Notes: a model not told the origin generated them from the sequence alone. A stretch of DNA of 36,320 nucleotides from Chloroflexota bacterium (GCA_016865935.1 VGOB01000023.1:1-36320); one strand, 5' to 3'; numbered from the stretch's first letter, positions 7,479 to 15,995 are shown. Numbers and translations: made by a program.

Positions 7479-9398
7479 ATGCCCAACCAAACCGTACCAC
7501 CCCGCAACGCCATCCCGCGCGAACATACCTGGGATGTCGAATCCATTTTTCCGAACGACGCCGCGTGGTCGGCGGAGTTTGACGCGCTGATCAAGGAATT
7601 GCCGGCGTTCGCGCGCTTTCGCGGACATCTCGCGGACAACGCGGCGACGCTCGCCGATTTCTTCGCGGCGAGTGAGGCGCTGATGACGCGCGCCGGCAAG
7701 GTGATGCTGTACGCAAGTATGAAGCACACAGTTGACACCGCCGATCAAACCGCCGCCGCGCTGAACGACCGCACGCGCGGATTGATGGCGCGACTTGGCG
7801 CCGCGCTCGCCTTTTCCGAACCGGAACTGATCGCAATCGGGTTCGACACACTGCGCGCGTGGCTGCGTGACGAACCGCGTCTGGCGATCTACGCGCATCA
7901 TCTCGCGCGCTTGGAACAACGCGCCGCGCACGTTCGCTCCGCCGAAGTGGAAGAGCTGCTGAGCCAGGCGCGCGACGCGTTCCAAACCGCGTCTGCCACG
8001 CACGGCACGCTGACCGACGCCGATTTGAAATGCGCGCCGGCGCGCAACGCGTCCGGCGAAACGTTCGAAGTGACGCAAGGGACGATTGGCGCGCTCCGCA
8101 CGCACGCGGATCGCGACGTGCGCCGCACTGCGTTCGAAAATTATGCGGACGCGCATCTCGCGTTCAAGAACACGATCGCGAATTGTCTCGCGGCGGGCGT
8201 CAAGCAGGATGTGTTTCGCGTGCGCGCGCGCAAGTACAAATCGTCGCTCGAAGCCGCGCTCGCGTCCAACTACATTCCGTTGGACGTGTTTCCCAATCTG
8301 ATCAAAACGTTTCGCGCGAACTTGCCGACCTGGCATCGCTATTGGGCGATTCGCCAGCGCGCGCTCGGCGTGGACAAGTTGCGCGTCTACGACGAAAAAG
8401 CGCCGCTGACGAGCGCGAAACCGCGCGTCGAATTCTCGCAAGCAGTCGAATGGATTTGCGACGGAATGAAACCGCTCGGCGCAGAGTACGTCAGCGTCGC
8501 GCGGCGTGGGATGGTCGAGCAACGCTGGGTGGACAAGTATCCGAACCAGGGCAAGCGCGCCGGCGCGTTTTCGACCGGCGTGCCGGGCACGCAGCCGTTC
8601 ATCCTGATGAGTTACAACGACGATCTCTTTTCGATGAGCACGCTCGCGCACGAACTGGGTCACTCGATGCACAAATATTTCACGCAAAAGACCCAGCCGC
8701 TCATCTACAGTCAGTACGGCATCTTCCTCGCCGAGTGCGCGTCGAATTTCAATCAAGCGCTGGTGCGCGATTATCTGCTGAAGAACGCGAGTGTCATTGC
8801 GAGCCGTTCTGAGCGGAGCGTAGCGCAGTCGAAGGAAGCGGCGAAGCAATCCCCAAACCGCGAATCGGAGATTGCTTCGCAAAAAACGCTCGCAATGACA
8901 CCGGCAGATTTTGAGATCGGCGTGATCGAAGAAGCGATGTCGAACTTTCATCGGTACTTTTTCATTATGCCGACGCTCGCGCGCTTTGAGTTGGAGATTC
9001 ACGAGCGCGCTGAGCGCGGACAGGCGTTGACCGCGCAAACGATGATCGATCTGCTGGCTGATTTGTTCGCGGAAGGATACGGCGCGCAGGTCGAAATGGA
9101 TCGCGAGCGCGTGGGGATCACGTGGGCGCAATTCGCGACACATTTGTATCGTAACTTTTACGTGTACCAGTACGCGACCGGCATCAGCGCGGCGCACGCG
9201 CTCGCGCAAAATATTCTCGACGGCAAACCGAACGCGGTCGAAAAATATCTCGGCTTTCTCAGCGCGGGCGGATCCGATTTTCCGTTGGAGATTCTCAAGC
9301 GCGCTGGAGTCGATCTGACGACGCCCGAGCCGGTCGAGACGACGTTTGGCGTGTTGGCGCGATACGTGGATCGGTTGGAACAGTTGTTGGGAAAATGA
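7479..9398 (+). CDS. pepF: M3 family oligoendopeptidase F
   Basis: The 639-residue product is a zinc metallopeptidase of the thimet/PepF group that cleaves short peptides in the cytoplasm. The HELGH motif is at residues 391-395 and the third zinc ligand is probably E419 in LAECASNF. The start [21 protein letters not shown] is typical of the N-terminal PepF domain. AAGGAG at 7468-7473 supports ATG 7479. Residues of about 438-474 are encoded by a complete GTCATTGCGAG palindromic repeat inserted in frame between LVRDYLLKN and the conserved block [17 protein letters not shown]. The catalytic core on both sides is intact, so the enzyme may still fold with an extra surface loop. Confidence 0.93.
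   Translation: MPNQTVPPRNAIPREHTWDVESIFPNDAAWSAEFDALIKELPAFARFRGHLADNAATLADFFAASEALMTRAGKVMLYASMKHTVDTADQTAAALNDRTRGLMARLGAALAFSEPELIAIGFDTLRAWLRDEPRLAIYAHHLARLEQRAAHVRSAEVEELLSQARDAFQTASATHGTLTDADLKCAPARNASGETFEVTQGTIGALRTHADRDVRRTAFENYADAHLAFKNTIANCLAAGVKQDVFRVRARKYKSSLEAALASNYIPLDVFPNLIKTFRANLPTWHRYWAIRQRALGVDKLRVYDEKAPLTSAKPRVEFSQAVEWICDGMKPLGAEYVSVARRGMVEQRWVDKYPNQGKRAGAFSTGVPGTQPFILMSYNDDLFSMSTLAHELGHSMHKYFTQKTQPLIYSQYGIFLAECASNFNQALVRDYLLKNASVIASRSERSVAQSKEAAKQSPNRESEIASQKTLAMTPADFEIGVIEEAMSNFHRYFFIMPTLARFELEIHERAERGQALTAQTMIDLLADLFAEGYGAQVEMDRERVGITWAQFATHLYRNFYVYQYATGISAAHALAQNILDGKPNAVEKYLGFLSAGGSDFPLEILKRAGVDLTTPEPVETTFGVLARYVDRLEQLLGK
8793..8899 (+). repeat. GTCATTGCGAG-family repeat inserted in frame in pepF
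   Basis: The element begins GTCATTGCGAGCCG, has AAGCAATCCCC and AGATTGCTTCG in the middle and ends CGCAATGAC. At about 107-108 bp it preserves the frame and adds about 36 residues rich in Ser, Lys and Gln. Confidence 0.85.
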
Positions 9399-9411
9399 TC
9401 TGGAGCGGATT

Positions 9412-9479
9412 GTCATTTCGAACGGAGTGAGGAATCTCAAATTCACAATTTGGAGATTTCTCGCTGCGCTCGAAATGAC
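9412..9479 (+). repeat. GTCATTTCGA-family repeat supplying a start codon
   Basis: A shorter variant of the palindrome family: begins GTCATTTCGAACGGAGTGAG, ends CGCTCGAAATGAC. The ATG in its last bases (9475-9477) is the best start codon for the amidohydrolase that follows. Confidence 0.8.
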
Positions 9480-10803
9480 AGGTCTTCATAAACGGATCGA
9501 ACGCTTGAACAAACTCATCGCGCGCGGCATTTGTTTGCTGTTGCTGATCGGCGCGGGATGCCAGCCCGCGCCGGAGCCGCGCGCGCCGCGCGCCGCGCAC
9601 GTGGTTTCCCCGGACGCGCTCGTCGTCACGAACGGCATTGTGATTGACGGTACCGGCGCGCCGCCGATCCAGGACGGGATCGTCGTCATCGCGGAAAACA
9701 AAATCGTCGCGGTGGGACACGCGGCAGATTACGCGCTTCCGCCGGAAGCGCGCGTGCTGGATGCGCGCGGCGGGACGATTCTGCCCGGCATCGTCAATTC
9801 GCACGTCCACGAAAGTATGTCGCCGCTCGTGCGGCAATTTTATTTTCTTCGGCGCGGCGTGACGACGGCGTGCGATCTGGCGACGCCGCTCGTGAGCATG
9901 AAACGCGTGCCCGTGCGGACCGAGTATGGACTTGCCGCGCGCGTCTTTTTTTCCGGCCCGATCATCAACAAGCCGCAGGGGTATCCCGGCACGGAAGAAT
10001 TTCTGTACGCGGTGAATGATCCCGCGCAAGCGCGTCGCGCGGTGGACGAGGTGGTGGCGCGCGGCGCGTCGATGATCAAACTCGCGCTGGAACCGTGGAA
10101 TTGGAAGTTGCCCTGGGAGATGGCATCGCGCGAGACGATTCCCAATCTCACGCTGGACGAATTGCGCGCCATCGTCGCGCAGACGCACGCGCACGGCAAG
10201 TTGGTGCGCGTGCATCTCGGCACGGTCGAAATGCTCGATCTCGCGCTGGACGCCGGAGTGGATACGATCGAACACGTGCCGTTGCCGCGCTTGGAGGAAA
10301 TCGAATTTCAAACCGACGCGTCCAATCGCGATTTTGCCAAACTCGCGCCGGTGTACGAAGCGCAACTCGCGCGCATCGTCCAGCAAAAGATCGTGTTGGT
10401 GCCAACGCTCGATAAGATCATTACGTGGTGCGAAGGTTACGCGGTAACCGACGCGCGCAAACGATTGTGTCGGCAGTACGCGTTGACGCCCGTGCGGCGA
10501 TTTTATCAGATGGGCGGGACGATCGCGCTGGGCGACGATTCGGGATTCGAGACGCGGACGGGGATGCCGGTTGCCGAGATGCGGCGGTTGTTATCGGTCG
10601 GGATGACGTCGCTGCAAGTGATCCAAGCCAGCACGCAAACGGCGGCGCGCGTGTGCGGTCATAGTGACGAGTTGGGCACATTGGAGCCGGGCAAACTTGC
10701 GGATGTGATCGTCGTCAAGGGCAATCCGTTGAACGACATCGAGGCGATGAATTGGATCAGCATCGTGATCGTAGATGGGCAAGTGGCGGTTCCATTCAAG
10801 TGA
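9475..10803 (+). CDS. Amidohydrolase family lipoprotein
   Basis: The roughly 442-residue product has a lipoprotein signal (positive HKRIERLNK stretch, then ICLLLLIGAGC), so it is probably anchored outside the membrane. The mature part is a metal-dependent amidohydrolase: an N-terminal composite domain (VVTNGIVIDGTGAPP), the metal-binding SHVHES, VRVHLG, IEHVPLPR, a late LGDDSGFET, and the C-terminal GTLEPGKLADVIVVKGNP. This layout is shared by imidazolonepropionase- and prolidase-like enzymes; the substrate is not determined. ATG 9475 lies in the last bases of a palindromic repeat; TTG 9505 is an alternative start. No strong Shine-Dalgarno site is visible for either. It follows pepF by 76 bases and ends at a strong terminator. 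Confidence 0.85.
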   Translation: MTGLHKRIERLNKLIARGICLLLLIGAGCQPAPEPRAPRAAHVVSPDALVVTNGIVIDGTGAPPIQDGIVVIAENKIVAVGHAADYALPPEARVLDARGGTILPGIVNSHVHESMSPLVRQFYFLRRGVTTACDLATPLVSMKRVPVRTEYGLAARVFFSGPIINKPQGYPGTEEFLYAVNDPAQARRAVDEVVARGASMIKLALEPWNWKLPWEMASRETIPNLTLDELRAIVAQTHAHGKLVRVHLGTVEMLDLALDAGVDTIEHVPLPRLEEIEFQTDASNRDFAKLAPVYEAQLARIVQQKIVLVPTLDKIITWCEGYAVTDARKRLCRQYALTPVRRFYQMGGTIALGDDSGFETRTGMPVAEMRRLLSVGMTSLQVIQASTQTAARVCGHSDELGTLEPGKLADVIVVKGNPLNDIEAMNWISIVIVDGQVAVPFK

Positions 10804-10811
10804 TTTTTCAT

Positions 10812-10848
10812 GCGGACGAGGGATCCTCCTCGTTCGCGTTTTGTTTTT
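10812..10848 (+). terminator. Intrinsic terminator after the amidohydrolase
   Basis: A 10-bp stem (10812-10821 with 10828-10837, one G-T pair) has a 6-base loop and is followed by the T-rich run GTTTTGTTTTT. It closes the recF to amidohydrolase run of genes. Confidence 0.8.
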
Positions 10849-10884
10849 CGCCGCCGCTTCGGTTTTCTAGCGGTTTGCGTTGTG

Positions 10885-10893
10885 TGGTATAAT
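10885..10893 (+). promoter_or_regulatory. Extended -10 promoter, probably leaderless
   Basis: TGGTATAAT is a perfect extended -10 element. The expected transcription start (about 10900) is only a couple of bases before ATG 10902, so the MNT transcript would have almost no leader. No ribosome binding site is present, in keeping with that. Confidence 0.6.
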
Positions 10894-10901
10894 ATCGGCA
10901 A

Positions 10902-11317
10902 ATGGCTACTCGTAAACAAACCAAGCAGAGGACGAATAATTCGACGCGCCGCATACGCGAAAAACGAGTCGCGTACGCCGCACCGCGCTTTTATTGGCTG
11001 CCAATCACCGAAGAAAAAATTCGCCAAGCCGCGCAAAAGATCGTAGACGCCGTTCATCCCGAAAAATAATCTTGTGTGGTTCGCACGCGTACGGCAAACC
11101 GAATGACGACAGCGACGTGGATTTTTTCGTGGTGATGGAGAGCGATCAGAGAATCCGAGAGCGCGCGATGGAACTGTCCGAGATTCTTTATCCGCGCCCG
11201 TTCCCGGTGGACATTGTCACGCGCACGTCTGCGGAGTTGAAAGAGAGACTGGAGATTGGAGATTGCTTTTTCAAAGAAGTTGTAACCAAAGGCAAGGTGC
11301 TGTATGAGCGCGCATGA
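10902..11317 (+). pseudogene. MNT-type nucleotidyltransferase (antitoxin-like), frameshifted
   Basis: From ATG 10902 the frame gives 55 residues ending KIRQAAQKIVDAVHPEK and then TAA at 11067-11069. The -1 frame carries straight on with IILCGSHAYGKPNDDSDVDFFVVM, the core of a minimal nucleotidyltransferase with the GS and DxD catalytic motifs, and runs to 11317. The two halves join exactly as in intact homologues (PEK-IILCGS) if one A is added to the five-A run at 11062-11066. This is either a mutation, a sequencing slip, or a programmed -1 frameshift at GAA-AAA-TAA. MNT proteins act as antitoxins that modify a HEPN ribonuclease partner; here the partner is reduced to a remnant directly downstream, which favours decay. 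Confidence 0.75.
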
Positions 11318-11363
11318 GGTTCGCAAGCTTGTGCGCGCCAAGTTGGGGTTGAGATCAAGATAG
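11304..11363 (+). pseudogene. Remnant of a HEPN partner gene
   Basis: ATG 11304 overlaps the end of the nucleotidyltransferase by 14 bases, the usual arrangement for an MNT-HEPN pair, but the frame closes after 19 residues (MSAHEVRKLVRAKLGLRSR). The first dozen residues look like the start of a HEPN protein; the RNase motif region (RxxxxH) and everything else is missing. Identification rests mostly on position, so it is tentative. Confidence 0.45.
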
Positions 11364-11387
11364 ACAGACACAGTAGATCACAATTTT

Positions 11388-11473
11388 GTCATGCTGAGCG
11401 AAGCGAAGCATCTCGCTCATTGCAAATTGCGAGACGCAAAGCGTTCGGCGCAAAAAGCGCGCCTCAGAATGAC
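11388..11473 (+). repeat. GTCATGCTGAGCG-family palindromic repeat
   Basis: Starts GTCATGCTGAGCGAAGCG, includes GCATCTCG and GCGAGACGC in the middle and ends CTCAGAATGAC; the ends are inverted complements. It fills most of the 143-base gap between the HEPN remnant and the hydroxylase gene. Confidence 0.75.
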
Positions 11474-11506
11474 AATCTGTGATGTAGTGAGACAGCGAGG
11501 TCTGAG

Positions 11507-14473
11507 ATGCAACTCAATTTGACGATCAATAACGAATCCAAAACCTGGGACATCGCGCCGAACGAAACGCTCCTGCACGCGCTGCGCGCGCACGGCTACT
11601 TTGGCGTCAAGCACGGCTGCGAAAATGGCGAATGTGGCGCGTGCGCGGTCTTGATCGACGGCCAGCCGATGAATTCGTGTATGCTGCTCGCCGCGCAAGC
11701 GGAAGGCAAACAGATCACGACGATTGAATCGTTGGGACAAGTTGAAGAGCAAGGTTGGAAACACACCGCGGGCTTGCACCCGCTTCAACAAGCATTCGTC
11801 GAAATCGGCGCGATTCAGTGCGGCTATTGCACGCCCGCGCAAATTCTCGCTGCCAAAGCGCTGCTCGATCAAACGCTCACGCCGACGGAAGACCAGGTGC
11901 GCGACGCGCTCAGCGGCGTGTTGTGCCGGTGCACCGGGTACGTCAAGCCGGTGCAGGCGGTCTTACTTGCGGCAGAAAAACTGCGCGGCGAGCAGAGATT
12001 AGAGACTAGAGATTGGAGATTGCCGCCATCCGAAAGCCCAATCTCTAATCTCCAATCTCCAATCTCAACCACGATTGTCGGCAAGCCGGAGATCAAAGTG
12101 GACGCGGTGAAACTCGCACAAGGCAAGCCCGCGTTCACCGACGACATCGAATTGCGCGGGATGCTGTACGCCAAGGTGCTGCACTCGCCGATCGCGCACG
12201 CGCGCATCAAACGGATCGACGCGTCAAAAGCGCGCGCGCTCGATGGTGTGCGCGCGGTACTCACGCACCAAGACATTCCGCGCGTCGTCTATTCCACCGC
12301 CGGTCAATCCGATCCGATCCCCGGCCCGCTCGATTCGTTTTCGCTCGATCACAAGGTGCGCTTTGTCGGCGACCGCGTCGCGTTCGTCGCGGCAGACACG
12401 GAGGAGATCGCGGAACGCGCGTTGGAGTTAATTCAAGTCGAGTACGAAGAATTGCCCGCGATCATTGATTCGCGCGATGCGATGAAACCGGGCGCGCCGC
12501 GTATCCACGACGAACCCGAGTACGTCAACTTTTTCGACGTGGCAAAGCCGGAACGAAATATTGCAGCGCACATCAACATCGAACTAGGCAACATCGCGGA
12601 GGGTTTCAAGCAAGCCGATCACATTTTCGAGGACGAGTACGTCGTCCCCAAAGTCCAGCAAGCGCACATCGAGCCGCACGTCGTCGTGACGTACTGGGAC
12701 GAAGATGATCGGCTGGTGATTCGCACGTCAACGCAGGTGCCGTTCCACGCGCGGCGCATCCTCGCGCCCGTGCTGGGTTTGCCGCCCAAACGGATTCGCG
12801 TGATCAAGCCGCGCATCGGCGGCGGATTCGGCGGCAAGCAAGAAGTGCTCGTCGAAGATGTCGCCGCGCATCTGACGATTGCGACCGGGCGTCCCGTGCG
12901 GTTCGAGTACACGCGCGAAGAAGAATTTATTGCGGCGCGCTCGCGCCATCCGATGCGAATTCGCGTCAAGACCGGCGTGACGAAAGATGGCAAGATCATC
13001 GCGAACGAAATGTACGCGCTCTCTGACACCGGCGCGTACGGTTGTCACGCGCTCACCGTCACCGGCAACACTGGGCAAAAGACGCTGAACTTGTACAACG
13101 CGCCGAACATCAAATTCGAGGCGCACGTCGTGTACACCAACACGCCGCCGTCGGGCGCGTATCGCGGCTACGGCGTGCCGCAAGGTTTCTTCCCGCTCGA
13201 AGTTCACATCGAAAAAATCGCGCGCGCGCTTGGATTCGATCCGCTGGAATTTCGTTTGAAGAACGCGGTCAAGTCCGGCGACGAATTGCCGATGTCGAAA
13301 GCGTGGAACGAGGGACGTCCGCCGCATCCGGAAAAGATCGAGACGTGCGGACTGGCGGAATGTGTGGCGCGCGGGGCGCAAGCGCTTGGGTTCAAGGTTT
13401 CAAAGTTCAAAGTTCAAAGTTCAACCTTGAACCTTGAACCTCGAACCTCAAACTGGCGACTCGTTCCCGGCAAACCACACCTCCGTCGCGGGCAAGGCGT
13501 CGCGTGCGTGATGCAGGGTACCGCGATTCCGTACTTGGATATGGGCGGCGCGTCGATCAAGATCAACGATGACGGCTCGTTCAATCTGCTCGTCGGCGCG
13601 ACTGACTTGGGAACTGGATCGGATACGGTGCTCGCACAACTCGCGGCGGAAATCCTGGGTTGTCCGATTGACGACATCATCGTTTATTCGAGCGACACCG
13701 ATTTCACGCCGTTCGACAAAGGCGCGTACGCATCGTCCACGACGTACATTTCGGGCGGCGCGGTGGTGCGCGCGGCGAATGATGTGGCGGAGCAAATTCG
13801 CAAAGTGGCAGCGCGGATGCTCAATGACCGACGACCGACGACGGATGACGGATATTCAGCGGTCAGCGGTCAGCGGTCAGCGGTTATGCCTGAACAAATC
13901 GTGTTGCGCGACAGGTGCGCGTTCGCGCCAGACGGATGCTTCGTCACGCTCGCCGATGTCGCGCTCGAATCGTTGCATCACAAAGATCAGCAGCAAATTA
14001 TGGCGGTTGCGTCGTACGTCTCGCCGAAATCGCCGCCGCCGTTTGCCGCGCAGTACGCGCAAGTGCTGGTGGACACGGAGACCGGACAGATCACCGTCGA
14101 GAAACTTGTGATGGCGGTGGACAGCGGCGTGATCGTCAACCCAGCCACCGCCTCGGGACAAATCGAAGGCGGGATGACGCAGGCGCTCGGTTACGCGGTG
14201 TGCGAAGAAATGCTGTACGACGCGCGCGGCGATTCGGTGATTCGGCAATTGGGCGATTACAAAATCTTCGCGGCAGACGAAATGCCGGAATTGCAAACGA
14301 TTTTCGTCGAGACGTTCGAGCCGTCGCATCCGTTCGGTTTGAAAGCGGTTGCGGAAATTCCGCTCGACGGCGTCGCGCCTGCCGTGGCGAACGCGGTGCA
14401 TGACGCGGTCGGAATTTGGATGAACGAAATCCCGATGACGCCGGAGCGAGTGTGGAGAACAATGAACCAATGA
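11507..14473 (+). CDS. Molybdenum hydroxylase: [2Fe-2S] subunit fused to molybdopterin subunit
   Basis: A 988-residue member of the xanthine dehydrogenase family. Residues 1-162 form a two-cluster [2Fe-2S] domain: C38, C43, C46 and C58 for the plant-ferredoxin cluster; C105, C108, C140 and C142 for the CGYC/CRCTGY cluster. Residues 163-187 are encoded by a heptamer repeat and act as linker. The rest is the molybdopterin subunit with GGFGGKQE, AYRGYGVPQ and the catalytic glutamate E950 in GLKAVAEIPLDG. AYRGYGVPQ argues against CO dehydrogenase and for a purine or aromatic substrate hydroxylase. Two further heptamer arrays lie inside at about residues 628-649 and 774-793. GAGG at about 11497 supports ATG 11507; the stop lies in an octamer array. 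The FAD subunit is encoded at 16829. Confidence 0.92.
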   Translation: MQLNLTINNESKTWDIAPNETLLHALRAHGYFGVKHGCENGECGACAVLIDGQPMNSCMLLAAQAEGKQITTIESLGQVEEQGWKHTAGLHPLQQAFVEIGAIQCGYCTPAQILAAKALLDQTLTPTEDQVRDALSGVLCRCTGYVKPVQAVLLAAEKLRGEQRLETRDWRLPPSESPISNLQSPISTTIVGKPEIKVDAVKLAQGKPAFTDDIELRGMLYAKVLHSPIAHARIKRIDASKARALDGVRAVLTHQDIPRVVYSTAGQSDPIPGPLDSFSLDHKVRFVGDRVAFVAADTEEIAERALELIQVEYEELPAIIDSRDAMKPGAPRIHDEPEYVNFFDVAKPERNIAAHINIELGNIAEGFKQADHIFEDEYVVPKVQQAHIEPHVVVTYWDEDDRLVIRTSTQVPFHARRILAPVLGLPPKRIRVIKPRIGGGFGGKQEVLVEDVAAHLTIATGRPVRFEYTREEEFIAARSRHPMRIRVKTGVTKDGKIIANEMYALSDTGAYGCHALTVTGNTGQKTLNLYNAPNIKFEAHVVYTNTPPSGAYRGYGVPQGFFPLEVHIEKIARALGFDPLEFRLKNAVKSGDELPMSKAWNEGRPPHPEKIETCGLAECVARGAQALGFKVSKFKVQSSTLNLEPRTSNWRLVPGKPHLRRGQGVACVMQGTAIPYLDMGGASIKINDDGSFNLLVGATDLGTGSDTVLAQLAAEILGCPIDDIIVYSSDTDFTPFDKGAYASSTTYISGGAVVRAANDVAEQIRKVAARMLNDRRPTTDDGYSAVSGQRSAVMPEQIVLRDRCAFAPDGCFVTLADVALESLHHKDQQQIMAVASYVSPKSPPPFAAQYAQVLVDTETGQITVEKLVMAVDSGVIVNPATASGQIEGGMTQALGYAVCEEMLYDARGDSVIRQLGDYKIFAADEMPELQTIFVETFEPSHPFGLKAVAEIPLDGVAPAVANAVHDAVGIWMNEIPMTPERVWRTMNQ
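11994..12067 (+). repeat. Heptamer inverted repeat at the [2Fe-2S]/molybdopterin junction
   Basis: Left arm: AGAGATT, AGAGACT, AGAGATT, GGAGATT. Right arm: AATCTCT, AATCTCC, AATCTCC, AATCTCA. It encodes the linker between two domains that are separate subunits in most homologues. The same family occurs between genes at 20047-20107. Confidence 0.88.
13389..13453 (+). repeat. Heptamer inverted repeat inside the hydroxylase gene (TTCAAAG family)
   Basis: Nine units: TTCAAGG, TTTCAAA, GTTCAAA twice, GTTCAAC, CTTGAAC twice, CTCGAAC, CTCAAAC. It adds about 21 residues (KVSKFKVQSSTLNLEPRTSN) between the conserved blocks AQALGF and GQGVACVMQG. Confidence 0.85.
13826..13885 (+). repeat. Heptamer array inside the hydroxylase gene (GGTCAGC family)
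   Basis: Units GACCGAC, GACCGAC, GACGGAT, GACGGAT are followed by three to four GGTCAGC units. The encoded stretch is rich in Asp, Arg, Ser and ends SAVSGQRSAV. It lies after VAARML in the molybdopterin domain. Confidence 0.85.
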
Positions 14474-14496
14474 GCCAATTTGCCAATTTGCCAAAT
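14461..14496 (+). repeat. Octamer-period array at the hydroxylase stop codon
   Basis: Units AATGAACC, AATGAGCC, AATTTGCC, AATTTGCC, AAAT. The stop TGA (14471-14473) is inside the second unit, so the final MNQ of the hydroxylase is repeat-encoded. Same octamer family as 1086-1117. Confidence 0.75.
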
Positions 14497-14512
14497 GAAA
14501 CTGGAGGCAATG

Positions 14513-14956
14513 ATGGAAACGAATTCTACGCCTGAACAAAATTCGAAAGACACCACGCCGGAAGTTTCCCCAAAGCGCGAACCACTTCAACTACCGAAGG
14601 GCGCGCTGATCGCGTTTCGTACAAGCGGCGGCGCGCCGGCGAGCACGCGCGAAATCGTGCTCTATCCCGATGGACGCGTCAGTTTCGGCGGACCTGATCT
14701 GGGGAAGGAAATGTACGCGCACGTACCGCGCAAAATGAACGACGCGCAAATCGCGCGTTTGCGCAAAACCTTGGATCACGCCAACTTTTTCCGAATGTCG
14801 TCGGCGCAAGGCGACCCGCCACCCGATGCGGTTGCGTACGAGATCACCGCGCGCGCGGGAAATCGCGTGAACTCGGTCGCGGTGTTCGATGGCGTGATCC
14901 CTGACGCGCTGACGCCGTTGATCGATCAGTTGAGCGCGTTGATGCCGAAAGAATAA
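14513..14956 (+). CDS. Small protein resembling emfourin (protealysin inhibitor) fold
   Basis: 147 residues. After a disordered, charged N-terminus of about 30 residues comes a compact domain with IAFRTSGG, IVLYPDGRVSFGG, an ARLRKTLDHANFF helix and YEITARAGNRVNSVAVFDG. This order resembles the emfourin family of small metallopeptidase inhibitors, but the match is by eye and weak. Two adjacent ATGs (14510, 14513) follow GGAGG at 14503-14507; the second has better spacing. It lies between the hydroxylase and corA with a one-base stop/start overlap to corA, so it is in the same transcript. No M4 peptidase is in the window. Confidence 0.5.
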   Translation: METNSTPEQNSKDTTPEVSPKREPLQLPKGALIAFRTSGGAPASTREIVLYPDGRVSFGGPDLGKEMYAHVPRKMNDAQIARLRKTLDHANFFRMSSAQGDPPPDAVAYEITARAGNRVNSVAVFDGVIPDALTPLIDQLSALMPKE

Positions 14957-15924
14957 TGTCAATCACCCAAATCAATCTCGAAACTGGCTCGACCATTGCA
15001 TTGACGCGCGCCGCGCCGCGTCCACTTCCCCCTGCGCGCGGGGGAACTGAGGGGGGCATCGTCTGGCTCGACATTCCGGCGCCGAGCGAGGACGATTTGA
15101 ACTGGCTCGCGCGCGCGTACGATTTTCATCCGCTCGCGCTGGAAGACTGCCGTAATTTCGATCAACGCGCCAAAGTGGACGCGTACGACGGCTATCTCTT
15201 TCTCTCGCTTCACGCGGTCACGCGCGTGAACGGCGATTTGCAAACGCAAGAACTCCAAGTCTTTCTCGGCGGCGATTATCTCATCACCGTCCACCGCGAG
15301 CCGATTGCCGCGCTCGACGCGATGTGCGCGCGCTGCGCGTCGGACAGCCGCACCGGCAGCTATCGCGTCGATATGCTCCTGTATCAGATCGTTGACCAGA
15401 TGGTGGACGCGATTTTTCCGTTACTCGATACCATCGAAGACGAGATTGATGAACTCGAAGACGAGATCCTCGACAAGCCCAACCAGGAATCATTGCATCG
15501 CGTCTTCGATCTGAAACGCCAATTGGTTTATCTTCGCAAAATCGTCGGACCGCTGCGCGATGCGATGGACACGCTCGCTGATTCGCGCTATGAATTCATT
15601 GACCCGCGCACTGCGCTGTACTATCGCGATACGTACGATCATCTCGTCCGCATCTACGATCTGATCGAGACGTCGCGCGACCTGCTCGGCAACGCGCTCG
15701 ACGCGTACCTCTCGACGGTGTCGAATCGCCTCAACGAAGTGATGAAACGGCTCACGCTCATCACGACGATCTTTATGCCGATTTCGTTCATCGTCGGTTT
15801 TGGCGGAATGAATTTCAAGCAATTGCCATTTGACAATCCGATGGCTTTCGGTATTCTGGTCGCGCTGCTCGTCGCAATGCCGACGCTGATGATGATCTGG
15901 TTTTGGCGGAGCAGGTGGATGTAA
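14956..15924 (+). CDS. corA: CorA family magnesium/cobalt transporter
   Basis: The 322-residue product has the CorA layout: an N-terminal cytoplasmic domain, a long helix (about residues 130-250, including DEIDELEDEILDKP), then two membrane helices at the C-terminus with the signature GMN in FGGMNFKQLPF. It forms pentameric Mg2+ channels in characterised relatives. Start ATG 14956 overlaps the preceding stop as TAATG, indicating coupling. Residues of about 22-35 (PLPPARGGTEGG) are encoded by the same C-rich/G-rich hairpin repeat found in recF. The gene sits inside the molybdenum hydroxylase cluster without an obvious functional link. Confidence 0.93.
   Translation: MSITQINLETGSTIALTRAAPRPLPPARGGTEGGIVWLDIPAPSEDDLNWLARAYDFHPLALEDCRNFDQRAKVDAYDGYLFLSLHAVTRVNGDLQTQELQVFLGGDYLITVHREPIAALDAMCARCASDSRTGSYRVDMLLYQIVDQMVDAIFPLLDTIEDEIDELEDEILDKPNQESLHRVFDLKRQLVYLRKIVGPLRDAMDTLADSRYEFIDPRTALYYRDTYDHLVRIYDLIETSRDLLGNALDAYLSTVSNRLNEVMKRLTLITTIFMPISFIVGFGGMNFKQLPFDNPMAFGILVALLVAMPTLMMIWFWRSRWM
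15021..15058 (+). repeat. C-rich/G-rich hairpin repeat inside corA
   Basis: TTCCCCCTGCG and CGCGGGGGAA arms, followed by CTGAGGGGGG. It keeps the reading frame and adds a Pro/Gly loop near the N-terminus of CorA. Compare 5953-5988. Confidence 0.75.
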
Positions 15925-15928
15925 AGAA

Positions 15929-15995
15929 CAGTGTTCAGTATTCAGTATTCAGTGTTCAGTGGCACGTCAACTGAATACTGAATACTGAATACTGG
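15929..15995. repeat. Heptamer inverted repeat (CAGTATT family)
   Basis: Left arm: CAGTGTT, CAGTATT, CAGTATT, CAGTGTT. Right arm: ACTGAAT repeated three times and ACTGG. The arms are complementary. It fills the gap between corA and the XdhC gene and provides the GGAG used by the latter. Confidence 0.88.
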
